A stretch of DNA of 64,000 nt from Deinandra increscens subsp. villosa (GCA_039602395.1 JBCNJP010000003.1:20422956-20486955), one strand, 5' to 3'; positions 21,890 to 33,007 are shown, counted from the stretch's first letter. The notes: generated from the letters alone by a model not told the origin. Translations and numbers: made by a program.

Positions 21890-23756
21890 CCTGCATACAC
21901 CATATTAAACGTTAGTGATTTTGGGATCGGCCCGAGTCAACAGCCTCGGGTCGCCCGGTGTCTTCAACATGGTCTTTGTTTGCCAAGGAAACAGCTCGTG
22001 GTTTCCACATCAGTGGCGATTGAAAACTGTTCAATGAACCCACAAAATGATCAACTTGCGTCTTTGTCCAAGACGGCTTACTAGTTGATTTGTACATCGA
22101 TGGTTGTGGTTCATCAAAAATATGACCATTTAAATCCACATATTTAGCAGTTTTGTGCACATAGGAGTGAATGCTCGCATTCGTAGGACATTGTGCAGCA
22201 AGATGCCCTGGTTTACGACATGCATAACACTTCCTTTGAAAAACATTAAGGGAACTGCTACCCAGATTTGATTCAAAATTTGTTTTTTATCAACAAAATT
22301 CTTTAAATTTCTCTTGTCTTGTTTGAACACATCATGATAACCAAAAATATTTTCTGAACCAAAGGAATCAAAGAAATCGTCTGAAGAATCATACCTTGGA
22401 GGTGGACTTCGTGAAGAATTACCAGAATTATAAGAAGATCCTCCAGAATAGTAATCAACATCCTTTGATTTGAACACCGTTTGTTTCTTCTGCTGTTTGA
22501 ATTTGTTATTTTGATTTGAATCAGCAACATTCTTTGTTTGTTGTGTTCGAGAAACCGATTCTTCTTCAGCGTCATAACCAAGACCTTTATGCTTATACCC
22601 CTGAACTTTTGAAGAATTTAAAGAAAACTCTGGAGCTTTTCTTCCTTTAGCTTCGCTAGTAAATTTAGCTTTAATAGCCTTCAATTTATTATTCTTAATC
22701 AAAGCTTTTTCTTCTTCATGGGCCGAAGAAGAAACAAAATCAACTTTCTCACAAATCTTTTCCTCTGCCAAAACTTTGAAAGTTGAAACAAACTTTGGAG
22801 CTTCACCCAATTTCTTCTCCTTTTTCTTAGATTTGTTTTTCTTCTTAGTTGTTGGAGTTGCAAATTTAGAATAATCTTGCAATTCAGCTCTTGGATCAAA
22901 TGACACAGATGGAGGATTTAATATAACCACCGGAGCTGGAACAGAATATAATTGCTCTTCTTTCACACTTTCGTCACTCTTTTCCTGATTGTAAATGTAA
23001 TTCATTAATGTAGGAGACATAGCTGAATTCTTTACTTGCTTTTGAAGAGCGAGAATCTCAATTTTTAACTCAGATATTTTGACTTGAGCAGCCAACAAAT
23101 CTTTCTGAGTACCAATAAAGTCATCTGATAATTCATTGTATTCAGCCTTCAGTTGCCTTTTGGTATCACATAACTCCATTAGCTCAGCATGAACCTTCTC
23201 CCACTTCTTAGTAAAATAAGCAACTTCTTTTGTTAAAATGTCATTCTTTTCACACATCTGAACATTTTCATCTCGAAGCTTTGAAAGTTCTTCTTGAAGT
23301 TCTAAAACTTTATCTGCATCTTCAACAGCAATCGCATTTGCTTTTTCATACCTTTGTTGAACAGGATTACTCTTTTCAAATAGATTCTCAAAATCTTGAA
23401 CTGCATCAAGATGAGCAGCCTTTTCTTTCTCAAAGTCAGCAATTCATTTATCCTTTTCTGTTACCAACTCTGAATTAACTTTTTCTAAATCAGCACATCT
23501 TTGTTTTGAACATTCCAAATCAGCTATCACAACTTTGAGTTCTTCAGTTATCAAACCATAATCTTTCAACAAAGTTTCAAATTTATCATTTGCAACAACA
23601 CATGCTTCACAGTTCTTTTGTACCCCTTTTGTAAGTTCAGCAACTCCATCTTCCAGTACTGTTTCACATGAACTTATTTCTGAATTAGAATCACTTACCT
23701 CCTTATTTACAACTTCGGCAAGAAATGCAGATTCATCAGGATACCACTCGACATAC
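21890..23756 (-). pseudogene. Element C gag (mid to C-terminal)
   Basis: Frame 23767-23444 begins inside the 5' LTR edge and encodes a mid-Gag acidic/Ser segment and the start of a coiled coil. After a short break, frame 23257-22130 (375 codons) carries the coiled coil, a Lys-rich patch (KKKNKSKKKEK), the Ser-rich YYSGGSS and SPPPRYDSS linker, and enters the CCHC knuckle 2 region, where a frameshift occurs. The 82-codon frame 22160-21912 gives the C-terminus with KTAKYVDLNGHIFDEP and EDTGRPEAVDSGRS, then ends. The Gag N-terminal domain and knuckle 1 are absent because the 5' end of the interior is deleted. Confidence 0.78.
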
Positions 23757-24105
23757 TGCAGACTCAAGGAGCGATGGATCGTTTGCTAATCACGTGATAA
23801 TGAGATGAAGACGAGATCAAACAAGTAAATACAAATGGAATTTGTATTAAGAAGTCTTGAGAGCACACACACAGAAACACACACAGAAAAGTAGAATATG
23901 GCAAGAAGTTTTTAACATTCTACACAAGTTACCTATTTATAGGTACGACTAAATGAGCTGCGGACCATATCCGGACCATCTGGTCCGGGCGGACCATTTG
24001 GTACGCAGGACCAACTGGTTCGCTGCCCTCATAGTCACACACACATATGCTCTCACATAGATACAATACACGAGACACAACGTAGCATAAGAATATGCTT
24101 CTACA
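23757..24105 (-). repeat. Element C 5' LTR (349 bp)
   Basis: Matches the 3' LTR except at four positions, including its terminal TG/CA edge (tgcagac versus tgtagac on the plus strand). TATA box complement at 23,934-23,941. No PBS follows. Confidence 0.92.
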
Positions 24106-24110
24106 CTTAG

Positions 24111-25970
24111 CAATTTTGGCACACAAATCATTAGAACACATGGAAGGATTTACTACCTTTTGGATGTCAGCCATGAACGCCACTGCTGATTCTTTCTGAG
24201 CATTCCTTTTGAGAGTTGAATTTTCATCTTTCAACCGCATATTCTCATCAACCAGCTTTGCATGTTTTTTTTTGCACTAGAATTATCTTTTCGGTAGCTT
24301 CGACAGCAATTTGATTTGCTTTTTCATACTTCTACTGAACCGGATAACTCTTAGCAAATAACGCATCGAAATCATCTGCGGCTTCTTTGGCTTGAGCCTT
24401 TGCTTTTTCACACTCTTAAAATAAAACATCCTTCTCTTTTCAACACCATTTCTAACTCCTTCTTGACCATAACTAATTCCACAGATTCAGAATTTGTCAC
24501 AAAATCAACCATCAATGCAAAATTTTCACTTGAAAATACATTTTCGTTATTAGAAACATCATCAAATTTCACAAACTTCAGAACATGGTTCCGAAGTAGT
24601 ATCATGCCAAGACACATTAGAACTTGAATCAGTTAGCTCATCATCTACCTGCACATGAGTCACAGTTAATGCAGAGGAATCAGAAAATTGGTTACCCCCA
24701 TTGTATGTTCCATCATTTTGTGAAACTAATGCCTTATTAGAATTAGAAGTAGAGGTAGAAGTACTACCTGAATTTGTCAATGTGGAGTTAGTGTTACCAG
24801 TTGTTGCAACATTATTTTGAGTTGACTTATGATAGTCTTATTTCTTTGGTTGTTGACACTCACGTGCAAAGTTTCCGAAATTAGAACAGTTGATACAGCG
24901 AACCTTTGACTTTTCAAAACCAATCCGACCACCAGAATTTAAATCTTTCTGCCTGTTTTCTTGAAGAATCTTTTCACCCTCCTTGCAACCATGGAAAATT
25001 ACCAATTGATATCCATTAATTCTAAATCATTTGGGTCAACCTGATCATAATCGTCTTCAGTTAAGTTTGCATTGCTGACTTTCCCGGTAATCACCCCATA
25101 GTAAGATGAAACTAAATTCGAAACCAATGCCATGTAGTCTTTAGTTTTGTTAACCGACAATGCTAACTTGCTTGCGCTAGAAGTGTTGCTTGTAGGAATA
25201 GACACACTACAACCCCTCGACTCATAATATCCAGAACTTAAATTGTTGCCGTCTTCATAAACATTCCCAGCCACAAAAGCTGTAGCCGGTGCAGAACTTG
25301 CATTCTTTCCTGATTTTCTAGAAATTATAGCAGAATTTTGTCCATAATATAACTCACGGTTTGAACTTGAGCCGGAGTTTTATTCATATTCTTCATCTCT
25401 AAATCACGCGCTTGTAGCTTCCCAACTAATTCCAGAAACATCATTGTTGAAAAATCTTTATCATGAGTCAAAAGAAGAACGTATGACTCCCATTTCTCTA
25501 GCAAAGCTTCCAGAAGCTTTTATTTGAGCTCATCATCATTCTTTTTGAGATTTACAACATCCATTTCTGATAGAAGATGACTAAGTCGAGAAATCAAGTC
25601 TGAAACATTTTCACCTTCAAAATGTTTGAAATTATCAAACTCTTTTCTCAGCACTTTCTTGGGTAACGCCATAGTCAACGAACCATAAATGGATGTTTGA
25701 TAATTTCAAACATTTTGAAGGGGAAAATGTTTCAAGTTTCACTGAAGTATTGGGACTCCATTGGCATCTGTTGGATAGGTAAACGGTTCATCAATCGCAA
25801 TCCACAAGTCACAATCAGATGTGCCAAGATTCGAAACGTTTACGCCAATTATAGTAATCTTCTAACTTCAACAACTTTGGAACTTTTTTACTAGTCCCAA
25901 TTTCATTGTCGTAATTCAACAATGCTTGCATAGACGTTTGAATAGCAGGAAATGCTTGGATATCCTTCAT
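24111..25970 (-). pseudogene. Element B gag, N-terminal part
   Basis: Start codon at 25,970 (MKDIQAF), matching the MSDFQAF/MSEYQAF starts of D, F and E. The UBN2-like Gag domain follows (NYDNEIGTSKKVPKLLKLEDYYNW, written here as two motifs NYDNEIG and KLEDYYNW) but is damaged: a block is deleted and a 42-bp inverted duplicate lies at 25,598-25,735. Frame 25274-24999 encodes the segment before knuckle 1. Knuckle 1 (CINCSNFGNFAREC, near 24,865-24,910) has Asn in place of the zinc-binding His. Beyond it are Ser/Thr-rich and coiled-coil stretches (24780-24562 and on). Confidence 0.72.
25598..25735. repeat. 42-bp inverted duplication inside element B gag
   Basis: 25,598-25,640 and 25,693-25,735 are near-perfect inverted copies (shared aaaatgtttgaaattatcaa and complement) around a 52-bp spacer. 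It is absent from the homologous gag segments of D, E and F. Confidence 0.75.
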
Positions 25971-26653
25971 CTTGAGTTTTCTTGAAAACTGTGTCAACGA
26001 ACTGAAAAATTCGACTAACGAATTGAAAACGAAGTGAACTTTCTTATGAACTGAAAAGTTTGACTAACGAACTGAAAGCTTAACTTAACGAAGTGAAATT
26101 TCTCACGAACTGAAAATCAAGTAACGAAGTGCAATGACTAAGGAACTGAAGAAAGTAACGAAGTCAACAGAGTAACGAAGTCGGCTGCGAAGTGAATTTA
26201 GTAACGAAGTCATCGACGAAGTGAACTGATACGCGCAGTCAAACATAAACTGGACCTTCAACGAACTAAGTGCTAAGCTGGACAACGAAGTAAACTGCGA
26301 ATTGAGGGATAAACCACTCACGGAGTGACAACGAAGTCTGACTTAGTGTGAAACGAACTGTTGGTTCGTGATGGCTATTTGCGCGAACTGTGACTTCATG
26401 ACAGTTATTTTTGCGAACTGGAATAGCGACTAACGAACTGACGTGGATTTTGAGAAAAAATCAAACCAGAAGTTTGTGACACGCAAAAATCAACCAGATA
26501 TAATCATTTTCATGTAACAAATGATCTATAATGAAAATATATCGAAAATTACACACTTTGATGGTCGAAAATGATGAAAACTTGAGAAAAACGGATCGAA
26601 AAGTGACAAAAATCAACCAAAAGAGTATTTTTGAGCTTGGCATATCACCAATA
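25971..26653 (-). repeat. Element B 5' leader with acgaactg/acgaagtg array
   Basis: Between PBS and gag start there are about twenty copies of acgaactg or close variants (acgaagtg, gcgaactg, acgaattg), mostly in one orientation. The same motif, not gttcgg, is found in the U3 of this element's LTR (27,800-27,870). Confidence 0.75.
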
Positions 26654-26665
26654 GCTCTGATACCA
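26654..26665 (-). other. Element B primer-binding site (tRNA-iMet)
   Basis: gctctgatacca, the complement of TGGTATCAGAGC, is two bases from the LTR edge at 26,668, the standard spacing in this family. Confidence 0.88.
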
Positions 26666-26868
26666 CTTGAAAGGGCGAGGGGACGGACTGGCTAGCTACG
26701 AATCGATTGGAAACATGATTGATGACACGATAAGATCTAAATAAAGCTCTATTTCATTGATCTGGACAAACACAAATTACAACGAAATTAGTATAGAATT
26801 CTCTCAAGCCAATACACTGGAGAACACATACAAAATGACCAAGAAGCTTAAAATTTCTACACCTATCA

Positions 26869-26885
26869 CACACACACACACACAT

Positions 26886-26946
<61 letters not shown>
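26869..26946. repeat. (CA)n and (TA)n microsatellites
   Basis: A CA run (about 26,869-26,908, one interruption) is followed by a TA run (about 26,909-26,946) that directly abuts the MITE. Confidence 0.95.
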
Positions 26947-26949
<3 letters not shown>

Positions 26950-27731
26950 AAAGGATCATGCGAAAACGCATATATTTTGCGAAAACGCGAAAACCATCTT
27001 AAAACCAACATAACTTTTTCATACGTCAATATATTTTTAAATTTTTTTCTCCAAAAGTCTTATAATTATGTTATCTTTAATTCTATAAAAACAAAAAATA
27101 AAAAGTTAACGTTTTTTTATTTTTTATTTTTTTCTGTGATACACATGTGTACCACAAAAAAAAAATCATACTTTAGTATGAGTTAAAATTTGTTTTCTCT
27201 AAGACGCACCATATGTGTTATATTTCTGTCATTTTTTTTTGTGTTTTTTTAGTGATACACATGTGTACCACACCAAAAAAAACCCTCATATATGTGGTAT
27301 ACATTACTAGTTTTAAAAGGAAATTGCACCATAAGTCTTATAGTTATGTTATCTTTATATCTAATAAAAAAAATAACACTATAACTTTTTTTAATTATAT
27401 GTTGCACATGTGCACTATGTTTCATTATCATTAGTACCATAAATGTTTTAGTGTTTTTAATATGTTGTTAATATGTTTTTAACATAAGAAGTGTTTTTAC
27501 ACATGATAATTCGTTTTTGTGCAGTAGTAATGATGACGATACACATGTGTATCACATGAAAAAAAAAACCATTATTTTTTTTTAATATTTGTTTCCAGAA
27601 TTGAAGATAACGTAATTCTAAGACATTTGGCGCCAATTTTATGAAAAAACATTAACGTATGAAGAAGTTATGTAGGTTTTAATATTGGTTTTCGCGTTTT
27701 CGCAATATAAAGGGTTTTCGTAGGATCCTTC

Positions 27732-27734
<3 letters not shown>
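26947..27734. mobile_element. Micron-like MITE embedded in a (TA)n microsatellite (788 bp)
   Basis: Ends GGGAAAGGATC and GATCCTTCCCC are long inverted repeats of about 100 bp (shared gcgaaaacgcgaaaacca and tcatacgt). Both flanks are (TA)n. Elements that use TA microsatellites as targets (the rice Micron family) have this look. No coding region. Confidence 0.8.

Positions 27735-27782
<48 letters not shown>
27735..27782. repeat. (TA)n microsatellite
   Basis: About 24 TA units on the right side of the MITE, the counterpart of the run ending at 26,946. Confidence 0.95.
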
Positions 27783-27783
<1 letters not shown>

Positions 27784-27932
27784 CTTGCCAACGAATTGGA
27801 CCACTTACGAACTGCCAGTTCGTGGCTCAGTTCATTCTTGGGTTCGTGTCCCAGTTCGTTGTCATTGTAGTAAGCTTTATCTTCACCTGTTTCTTCACAC
27901 TGATCTAGCTTCAACCATTTCATGTTCTAACA

Positions 27933-28558
27933 CAACTTTCTAATGTTGCGGTGTAGATCCGAAGCCATACTTTGGATTTGCTATACATCAATACCAAACT
28001 TCGGAAATAGTACTTTTTGAAGGGTTAATTCCAAGGCCCTATATTAGATACAAACATCGCATATTCGCCTAAGGTTCAATAAGTTCGTCTTAGCCCATTC
28101 ACCAATGAAAACAGCGTCATCGGCAAATAAAAGATGAGAGAGTTTAGTACCATTTGGGGAGCATCTTATGCCACGCTATAGACCTAGCTCACAACCCCAT
28201 TTAATAAAAAAGACAAATCTTGCATGGAGATGATAAATAAAAACAAAGACAGGGGGTCTCCCTGTCGTTTTCCATGCTAAAAAATAAATTCCGGAGTGGG
28301 GGGCCCATTAACCAGAACGGATGCTCGATAACAGGATACAATGGAAATTATCCATGATCTCCATTTCGTTGGGAAGTTCATTTTCTTCAAGACTTTATTC
28401 AAGAAACCCCAGCTGAGTGAGTCGAAAGCCTTAATTATGTCGATTTTGAATATCATACCCGACTTCTTAGACTGCTTAAACCATGAAATGACCTCATTTA
28501 GCATTAAAAGACCGTCTATGATACCCTGTTTGAGAAATAGGAAGATTGCTCTTCCGTG
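27933..28558 (-). pseudogene. L1-type LINE reverse transcriptase fragment
   Basis: Minus strand, 5' to 3': VISWFKQSKKSGMIFKIDI then KAFDSLSWGFL (palm motif with catalytic Asp), KRQGDPLSLFLF, and SHLLFADDAVFIGEW, where FADD holds the catalytic Asp pair. A damaged thumb region then reaches SMASDLHRNI. This is the order of a plant L1 reverse transcriptase. In-frame stops and missing endonuclease and C-terminal parts make it dead. Its downstream part stops exactly at the outer edge of the element B LTR, so B probably inserted into it. Confidence 0.85.
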
Positions 28559-28835
28559 ATAATACTAACAACTTTCATAACCCCATCCCTATAATTTAAC
28601 TAAAAAAGTTTATCTTTTCTTTTTCCTTTTCAATTAAATAATACTTTTTTATACATTTATCCTTGTCTTTTCTACTTTCTTTCACTCACAACCACTTTAA
28701 AAATATAGGAAATCTATTGTGTTTCCTCACTATGGATAAACACTAACTTTTTCTTTTTCCTCCACTCACAATCAAACCTCAAATTTTAGGGACTCTACTC
28801 ACACAAATATAGGGAACTTGCTGTGAATGCAGAAG
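28559..28835. other. AT-rich spacer, possibly MITE-derived
   Basis: Contains ccctataattt near its left end and aaatataggga near its right end, which could be degenerate inverted termini. No ORF. Classification is not secure. Confidence 0.3.
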
Positions 28836-28840
28836 GAATT

Positions 28841-29190
28841 TGTTGATACATGATATGTGCGTCGTGTGAAGTATCAAGCAGAGTTCAATTTCAAGCCAAT
28901 TTTCTACTGGCCGAACCTGGTCCGAACCAGGAGTTCGAACTGGCCGAACCTGGAGTTCGGAAAGGGTTCGGATCAGGCTGTATAAATAGCAAACTTGTCT
29001 TTGTATTCAGGGGGGCTAGGTGTGTGAGATTGTCTTAAGTGTGTGTTTTTTAGAGTGTTTCTCTGTGTCTGTTTCTAAGTGTTTTTACTGATTGTAATTG
29101 TTCGTTTGTGATCAATAAAACAATTGATTAATTACTTTCGATGTCCGAATAGCTAGATTGAGTAGACGATCCTATGCTCACGCATTTTCA
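28841..29190 (+). repeat. Element E 5' LTR (350 bp)
   Basis: TGTTGATAC...GCATTTTCA. U3 carries six gttcgg/ccgaac-type motifs in alternating orientation just upstream of a TATA box (28,981-28,988). Downstream, aataaaac resembles a polyadenylation signal. Confidence 0.93.
28981..28988 (+). promoter_or_regulatory. TATA box of element E 5' LTR
   Basis: tataaata immediately after the gttcgg/ccgaac cluster. The same arrangement recurs at 34,867-34,874 in the 3' LTR and at equivalent places in the C and D LTRs. Confidence 0.7.
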
Positions 29191-29192
29191 AG

Positions 29193-29204
29193 TGGTATCA
29201 GAGC
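29193..29204 (+). other. Element E primer-binding site (tRNA-iMet)
   Basis: tggtatcagagc, two bases after the 5' LTR. Confidence 0.92.
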
Positions 29205-29399
29205 TTTCTGGTTCACTCTACTGATTTGTTGTTGCTATTTTCGGATTTTTGAACGTTTTTGGTGTTTTCTCGAGCTTGTTTACAAATCGTTTCTTATCAA
29301 TTTGTTAAATTTGTTTCTAAATCGTTTCTTATCAATTTTTTTGTCCTACTGCTGCAAATCTTGTCAAAATTCATAAAAATCGAGCGTTTTTGAAAAATT

Positions 29400-29690
29400 A
29401 TGTCGAAGTTTGGAGCTTACTGGTCGAGTTCGGAGTAACCGCTCCGAAGATAGAGTTTAGACGGAGTTCGGTCCATGTTCGGTGAGAGTTCGGTCCAAGT
29501 TCGGTGTTCGGCCTAAGTTCGGTGGAGTTTCGGTCAAGGTTCGGAAAGGTTTGGAGTAAGTGTAGTTCGGATAGATTTCGGAACAATTCGGAAGGGTTCG
29601 GACTATTGCTTGAGGTTCAGAACGAGTTCGGAGGAGGTTCGGACATAGTATCTAAGTTCGAAGAGAGTTCGGCCACTAGAATTTATTTAT
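29400..29690 (+). repeat. Element E 5' leader gttcgg array
   Basis: About fifteen copies of gttcgg (with ttcgga/attcgg variants) in about 290 bp, nearly all in one orientation, ending just before the gag ATG at 29,700. The same hexamer fills the U3 of the LTR. Confidence 0.85.
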
Positions 29691-29699
29691 TTTTCAACG

Positions 29700-32600
29700 A
29701 TGTCAGAATATCAAGCATTTGCTGCGATGCAGAGCGCCATGCAAACCATTTTAAACTTTGACAACGAAATTGGAACAAGTCAAAAAGTTCCCAAGTTGTT
29801 GAAGTTCGAAGATTATCAGAATTGGAAGCAACTATTTTCGGCTTATATAAGTATGAATGATATCGATTTGTGGATTCCAATCAAGAAACTTTATCAACAT
29901 CTGACTGATGCGGGAGATTTCAAGGATGTTCAGACCTTTGATATTGCTGAAAGGAAATCATACGAGCTTGAACAAAAAGCTTTCGGTTATCTTACAATGG
30001 CATTACCCACTGAGTTGCTACATCTATTTAGTACTTGCAAAAAGTCTAAGCAATTGTGGGATGCTTTATCAGCAAGATATGAAGGAAATGATGATTACAA
30101 GAAGAGTCGGAAGAAAGTGTTGAATAAAGAATTTGATAATTTTCAACATTATGAAAATGAGAACATCACTGCTCTTGTTTCAAGATTCTCACACTTGATT
30201 AGTTAATTGAAGGTTATTGGAATTGAGAAAACTGATGCTGATTTGAAGGAGAAAATTATGGAAGCTTTGCCTGAAAAATGGGAAAATTATGTTTTGCTAC
30301 TTACTCATGATAAAGAATATTCTACATTGACATTTCACGAGCTCACTGGAAAACTTCATGCTCGAGAAATGGAAATGTTAAACTCTAAGAAGTCAACTGC
30401 TACTTTACAAAATCCAGAGTTGTACCATGGTGAAAATTCTGCAAGCATGAATGCTAAAGCTAAGCCACATCTGAGTTCTGCACCGAGTGTTGCTTTTATG
30501 GCTGGAGTTTCTGGACATTCTGATAACAATTCATCACGGGGTTGTAGCTTCACTATTCAAAATTCATCAAGTCAGAATGCGTTTTCTGCCGAATCACCAG
30601 ATGATTGTGCCAAAATTATTGCCGCCTTGATTTCATCATCATTTGGTTTGGTTATCAAGAATTTTGGTGATGCAAAACTAACAAGGGATGATCTGGATGC
30701 ACTTGATGATGATCAATTGGATGAATTGGATTTGTCTTGGCAATTTGCTATGTTAAGTCAAAGATCGAAAAGATTTTTCAAGAAACATGGAAGAAATATT
30801 TCTGATTTTAATGAGAAATTAGGATTTGATAAGTCTCAGGTAAAATGTTACAAATGTTCAAAACCTGGACATTTTGCTCGGGAATGTCAATAGGCACATG
30901 TTAACAAGTCTGGTGTCCCTCTATCAAGTAAGCCTGGTTTTTCTCAACCATCTTCTAGTAACACAAGCAAGACAACAACTTTAACTGTTCAACATGATGC
31001 TGTTTATGATTGGGGTAAACAATATGGGTATGATTCATCAGCTTTAATTGTCACTCATGATCATCAAGAAGATTATAGTTCAGATACAAGTTCTAAAACA
31101 AGTTCAACACCAAGTTCATATGAATCTGCTGAAAACTTGGAGAGTTTGTTGAAAGAAAATGCATCGTTGTTGAATAAACTTCAAAAGCTTTTTGAGGAAT
31201 TCAAGTTGATTAATTCAGACTTGAAGATTTCTAAGGAACATGAGAAGGAGTTGGTTTTGAAGAATGAATGTCAGATTACCGTGGTCAAATTTCTGAATGA
31301 CGCTTTAGAAATTTCAAAACAAGATAAAATGGATGCTGAAGCTGCAAAAACTAAGATTAGTGAAGAAAGGGATGAGTTAGTGAAAGAAGTTAAGAAATGG
31401 AAAGATGAAGCAGAGGATACTGCTAATGATTTTCAGAATTTGTTTGAAAAATCCAAAATCAAGCTTGATTTGCTTACAAAGGATGCCGGCGAATCTGCTC
31501 CTAAAATTGCAAGTTATCAAGCAGTGATGGAAAAAATATTTTGATGAAAAATGGGAGTTAGTAAGTGTAAATAAAGTTCAAACAGCAAATTTGGAAATCC
31601 AAAAGCGAAATGAAGATAAGCTGAAGAAAGAATTGTTTGAAGGAATGGAAAATCTTCGTATGCAAAAGTTTGAAACACACAAAGTTGCCAAAAGATTGAT
31701 TGCTACTGAGAAGGAGTTAGCTAAAGCACAACAACAAATTTCTGATATGAAAATTCAAGTCATTGATGCCAAACGATTGCTAAACAATGTCTCTAATTCT
31801 CAAGTATTTACAAGTTTTCTAGCTAAGGATGAGAATTTTGAAAAGATGTTTGACAAAACAGCTTCGCCTCCTGCTCAATTTAAAGAAGCATATCAAAGAA
31901 GTGAAGGAACAGGTGGACGATTGTGATTATTCAAAGTTTTCGTCTTCGGTTCAAGAAGAAGAAAAAGTTGTTCAGAAGAAGAAAAATAAGAAGAATAAAA
32001 AGAAGAAAGGAAAGAGGTCTGAGATTCCTCCAGCTCCAAAGTTTGTATCTGGTTCATCTTCTGCTGACAATGAAAAATCAGCCACTTCAAGTGACAAGAT
32101 TCAGTCTCAACCTGACTTTGATGAGACGATTTTTTATGATCAAAAGAATGTAACTAAAGTGAAGGCTAAATTTTCTCGATTAGCAAAGAATGAACATTCT
32201 ACATCTGAGGAGAAGGTTTCTGGAAAGAAAGTTGGTTTGGGTTTTCAAGGGATGAAATACAAAGTTGAGGTTGTTTCAGGTTTAAACTCACGGAATTTGA
32301 AGAAGCTTAAAATGAAACAAATGAAGAAGGAGGTTTTCAAACCAGACAAGGTTCAACCTGAGAGATTCTACAAGCTCAAAGATTCAGACCAGCTTTTCTC
32401 TGATATATAATTTCCACTTCATCGTGTTGATGCCAGAAAGATTTATGAAGTTTTTATCAAAGATGCTGCTCCTTCAAACATGTAGAGTCGAAAAGCTAAT
32501 GTTTTTTCTGACGATTCTTATTCTCGAAGCCCAACTTCCAAGTGGGTTCATGATCACAGGCATTAGGTATATGATTCTAATTCTGATCATGCTCGAGATA

Positions 32601-33007
32601 TTCATGTTTGTTCTTCGCAGGTACATCAAAAGTGGGACAAAACAAAATGAATATGTTATATTTGCCGCCGAACAGGGCATATGGCAAAGGATTGTCCACT
32701 GTCTGCTGATTCATCTCAGTCGTTTCACAAGAAACCAGTTTTTGGTAAACCTGCAAAACAATTGTTCTTTAATGAACAAGGCAGAGTCTTTGATGAAGTT
32801 GAGCCTACATTATTTCTCAAACAAAAACGATTTGTTCCAATCTTTCAAAAGTCTCAAAATGTAGGTTCATCATCACAGTCACCTGTGACTGCTTCATCAA
32901 AAGCTGAATTACCAAAACAACAACACTGGAAACGTAAGGTGGTTTCGAAGCAAAACAAGGACACTGGTCAACCAGAAGCGATCCGCTTCGGGTCATTTAT
33001 AAACTAA
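29700..33007 (+). pseudogene. Element E gag (long, coiled coil, two CCHC knuckles)
   Basis: ATG at 29,700. The UBN2-like Gag domain (KLLKFEDYQNW, YEGNDDYKKSRKKVLNKEFD) continues in one frame through a TAA at 30,204 and a TAG at 30,891, up to frame end 31,544. CCHC knuckle 1 (CYKCSKPGHFAREC) lies just before the TAG. A Ser-rich stretch and a long Lys/Glu coiled coil (about 31,137-31,900) follow, with frame changes near 31,545 and 31,900. Then come a Lys-rich patch, the block RFYKLKDSDQLFSD near 32,365-32,405, knuckle 2 (CYICRRTGHMAKDC, after a shift near 32,660) and a tail with DTGQPEAIR ending at TAA 33,005. The two stops and roughly three frameshifts break the protein. The architecture matches D and F. 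Confidence 0.85.

Larger units (their letters stand above)
19918..24110 (-). mobile_element. Element C: gag-only LTR retrotransposon, young, TSD cttag
   Basis: Perfect 5-bp target duplication cttag (19,918-19,922 and 24,106-24,110) flanks two 349-bp LTRs that differ at only four positions by eye. The element itself is 19,923-24,105, minus strand. The interior carries 3' hairpin, triple stem-loop array and the C-terminal two thirds of gag. The 5' LTR is followed directly by mid-gag sequence: PBS, leader and gag N-terminus are missing. Confidence 0.92.
14893..27932 (-). mobile_element. Element B: copia retrotransposon lacking RT/RNase H, with three insertions
   Basis: Minus-strand order from 27,932: 5' LTR, PBS, motif-rich leader, gag, protease, GAG-pre-integrase, integrase, then a jump to the 3' leader. 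It lacks a 3' LTR: the 3' leader ends at the junction with element A. It is interrupted by element C (19,923-24,105), a Harbinger element (18,632-19,511) and a MITE in its LTR (26,947-27,734). It is the only member of the gag family here that keeps any pol domains. Confidence 0.8.
26668..27932 (-). repeat. Element B 5' LTR, interrupted by a MITE
   Basis: Minus-strand ends TGTTAGAAC...CTTTCA. Without the MITE and microsatellites it is under 450 bp. U3 (27,785-27,870) has acgaactg/cagttcgt motifs in both orientations. The outer edge at 27,932 abuts LINE sequence. Confidence 0.8.

Noticed and set aside
26754..27029. ORFs encoding Ile-Tyr or Cys-Val runs (also 10,434-10,622, 27,639-27,923, 46,472-46,687)
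   Set aside because: Translation of TA and CA microsatellites.
10868..27932. A and B as one large insertion
   Set aside because: The outer flanks do not form a target duplication and the two end LTRs belong to different lineages (gttcgg-type versus acgaactg-type).
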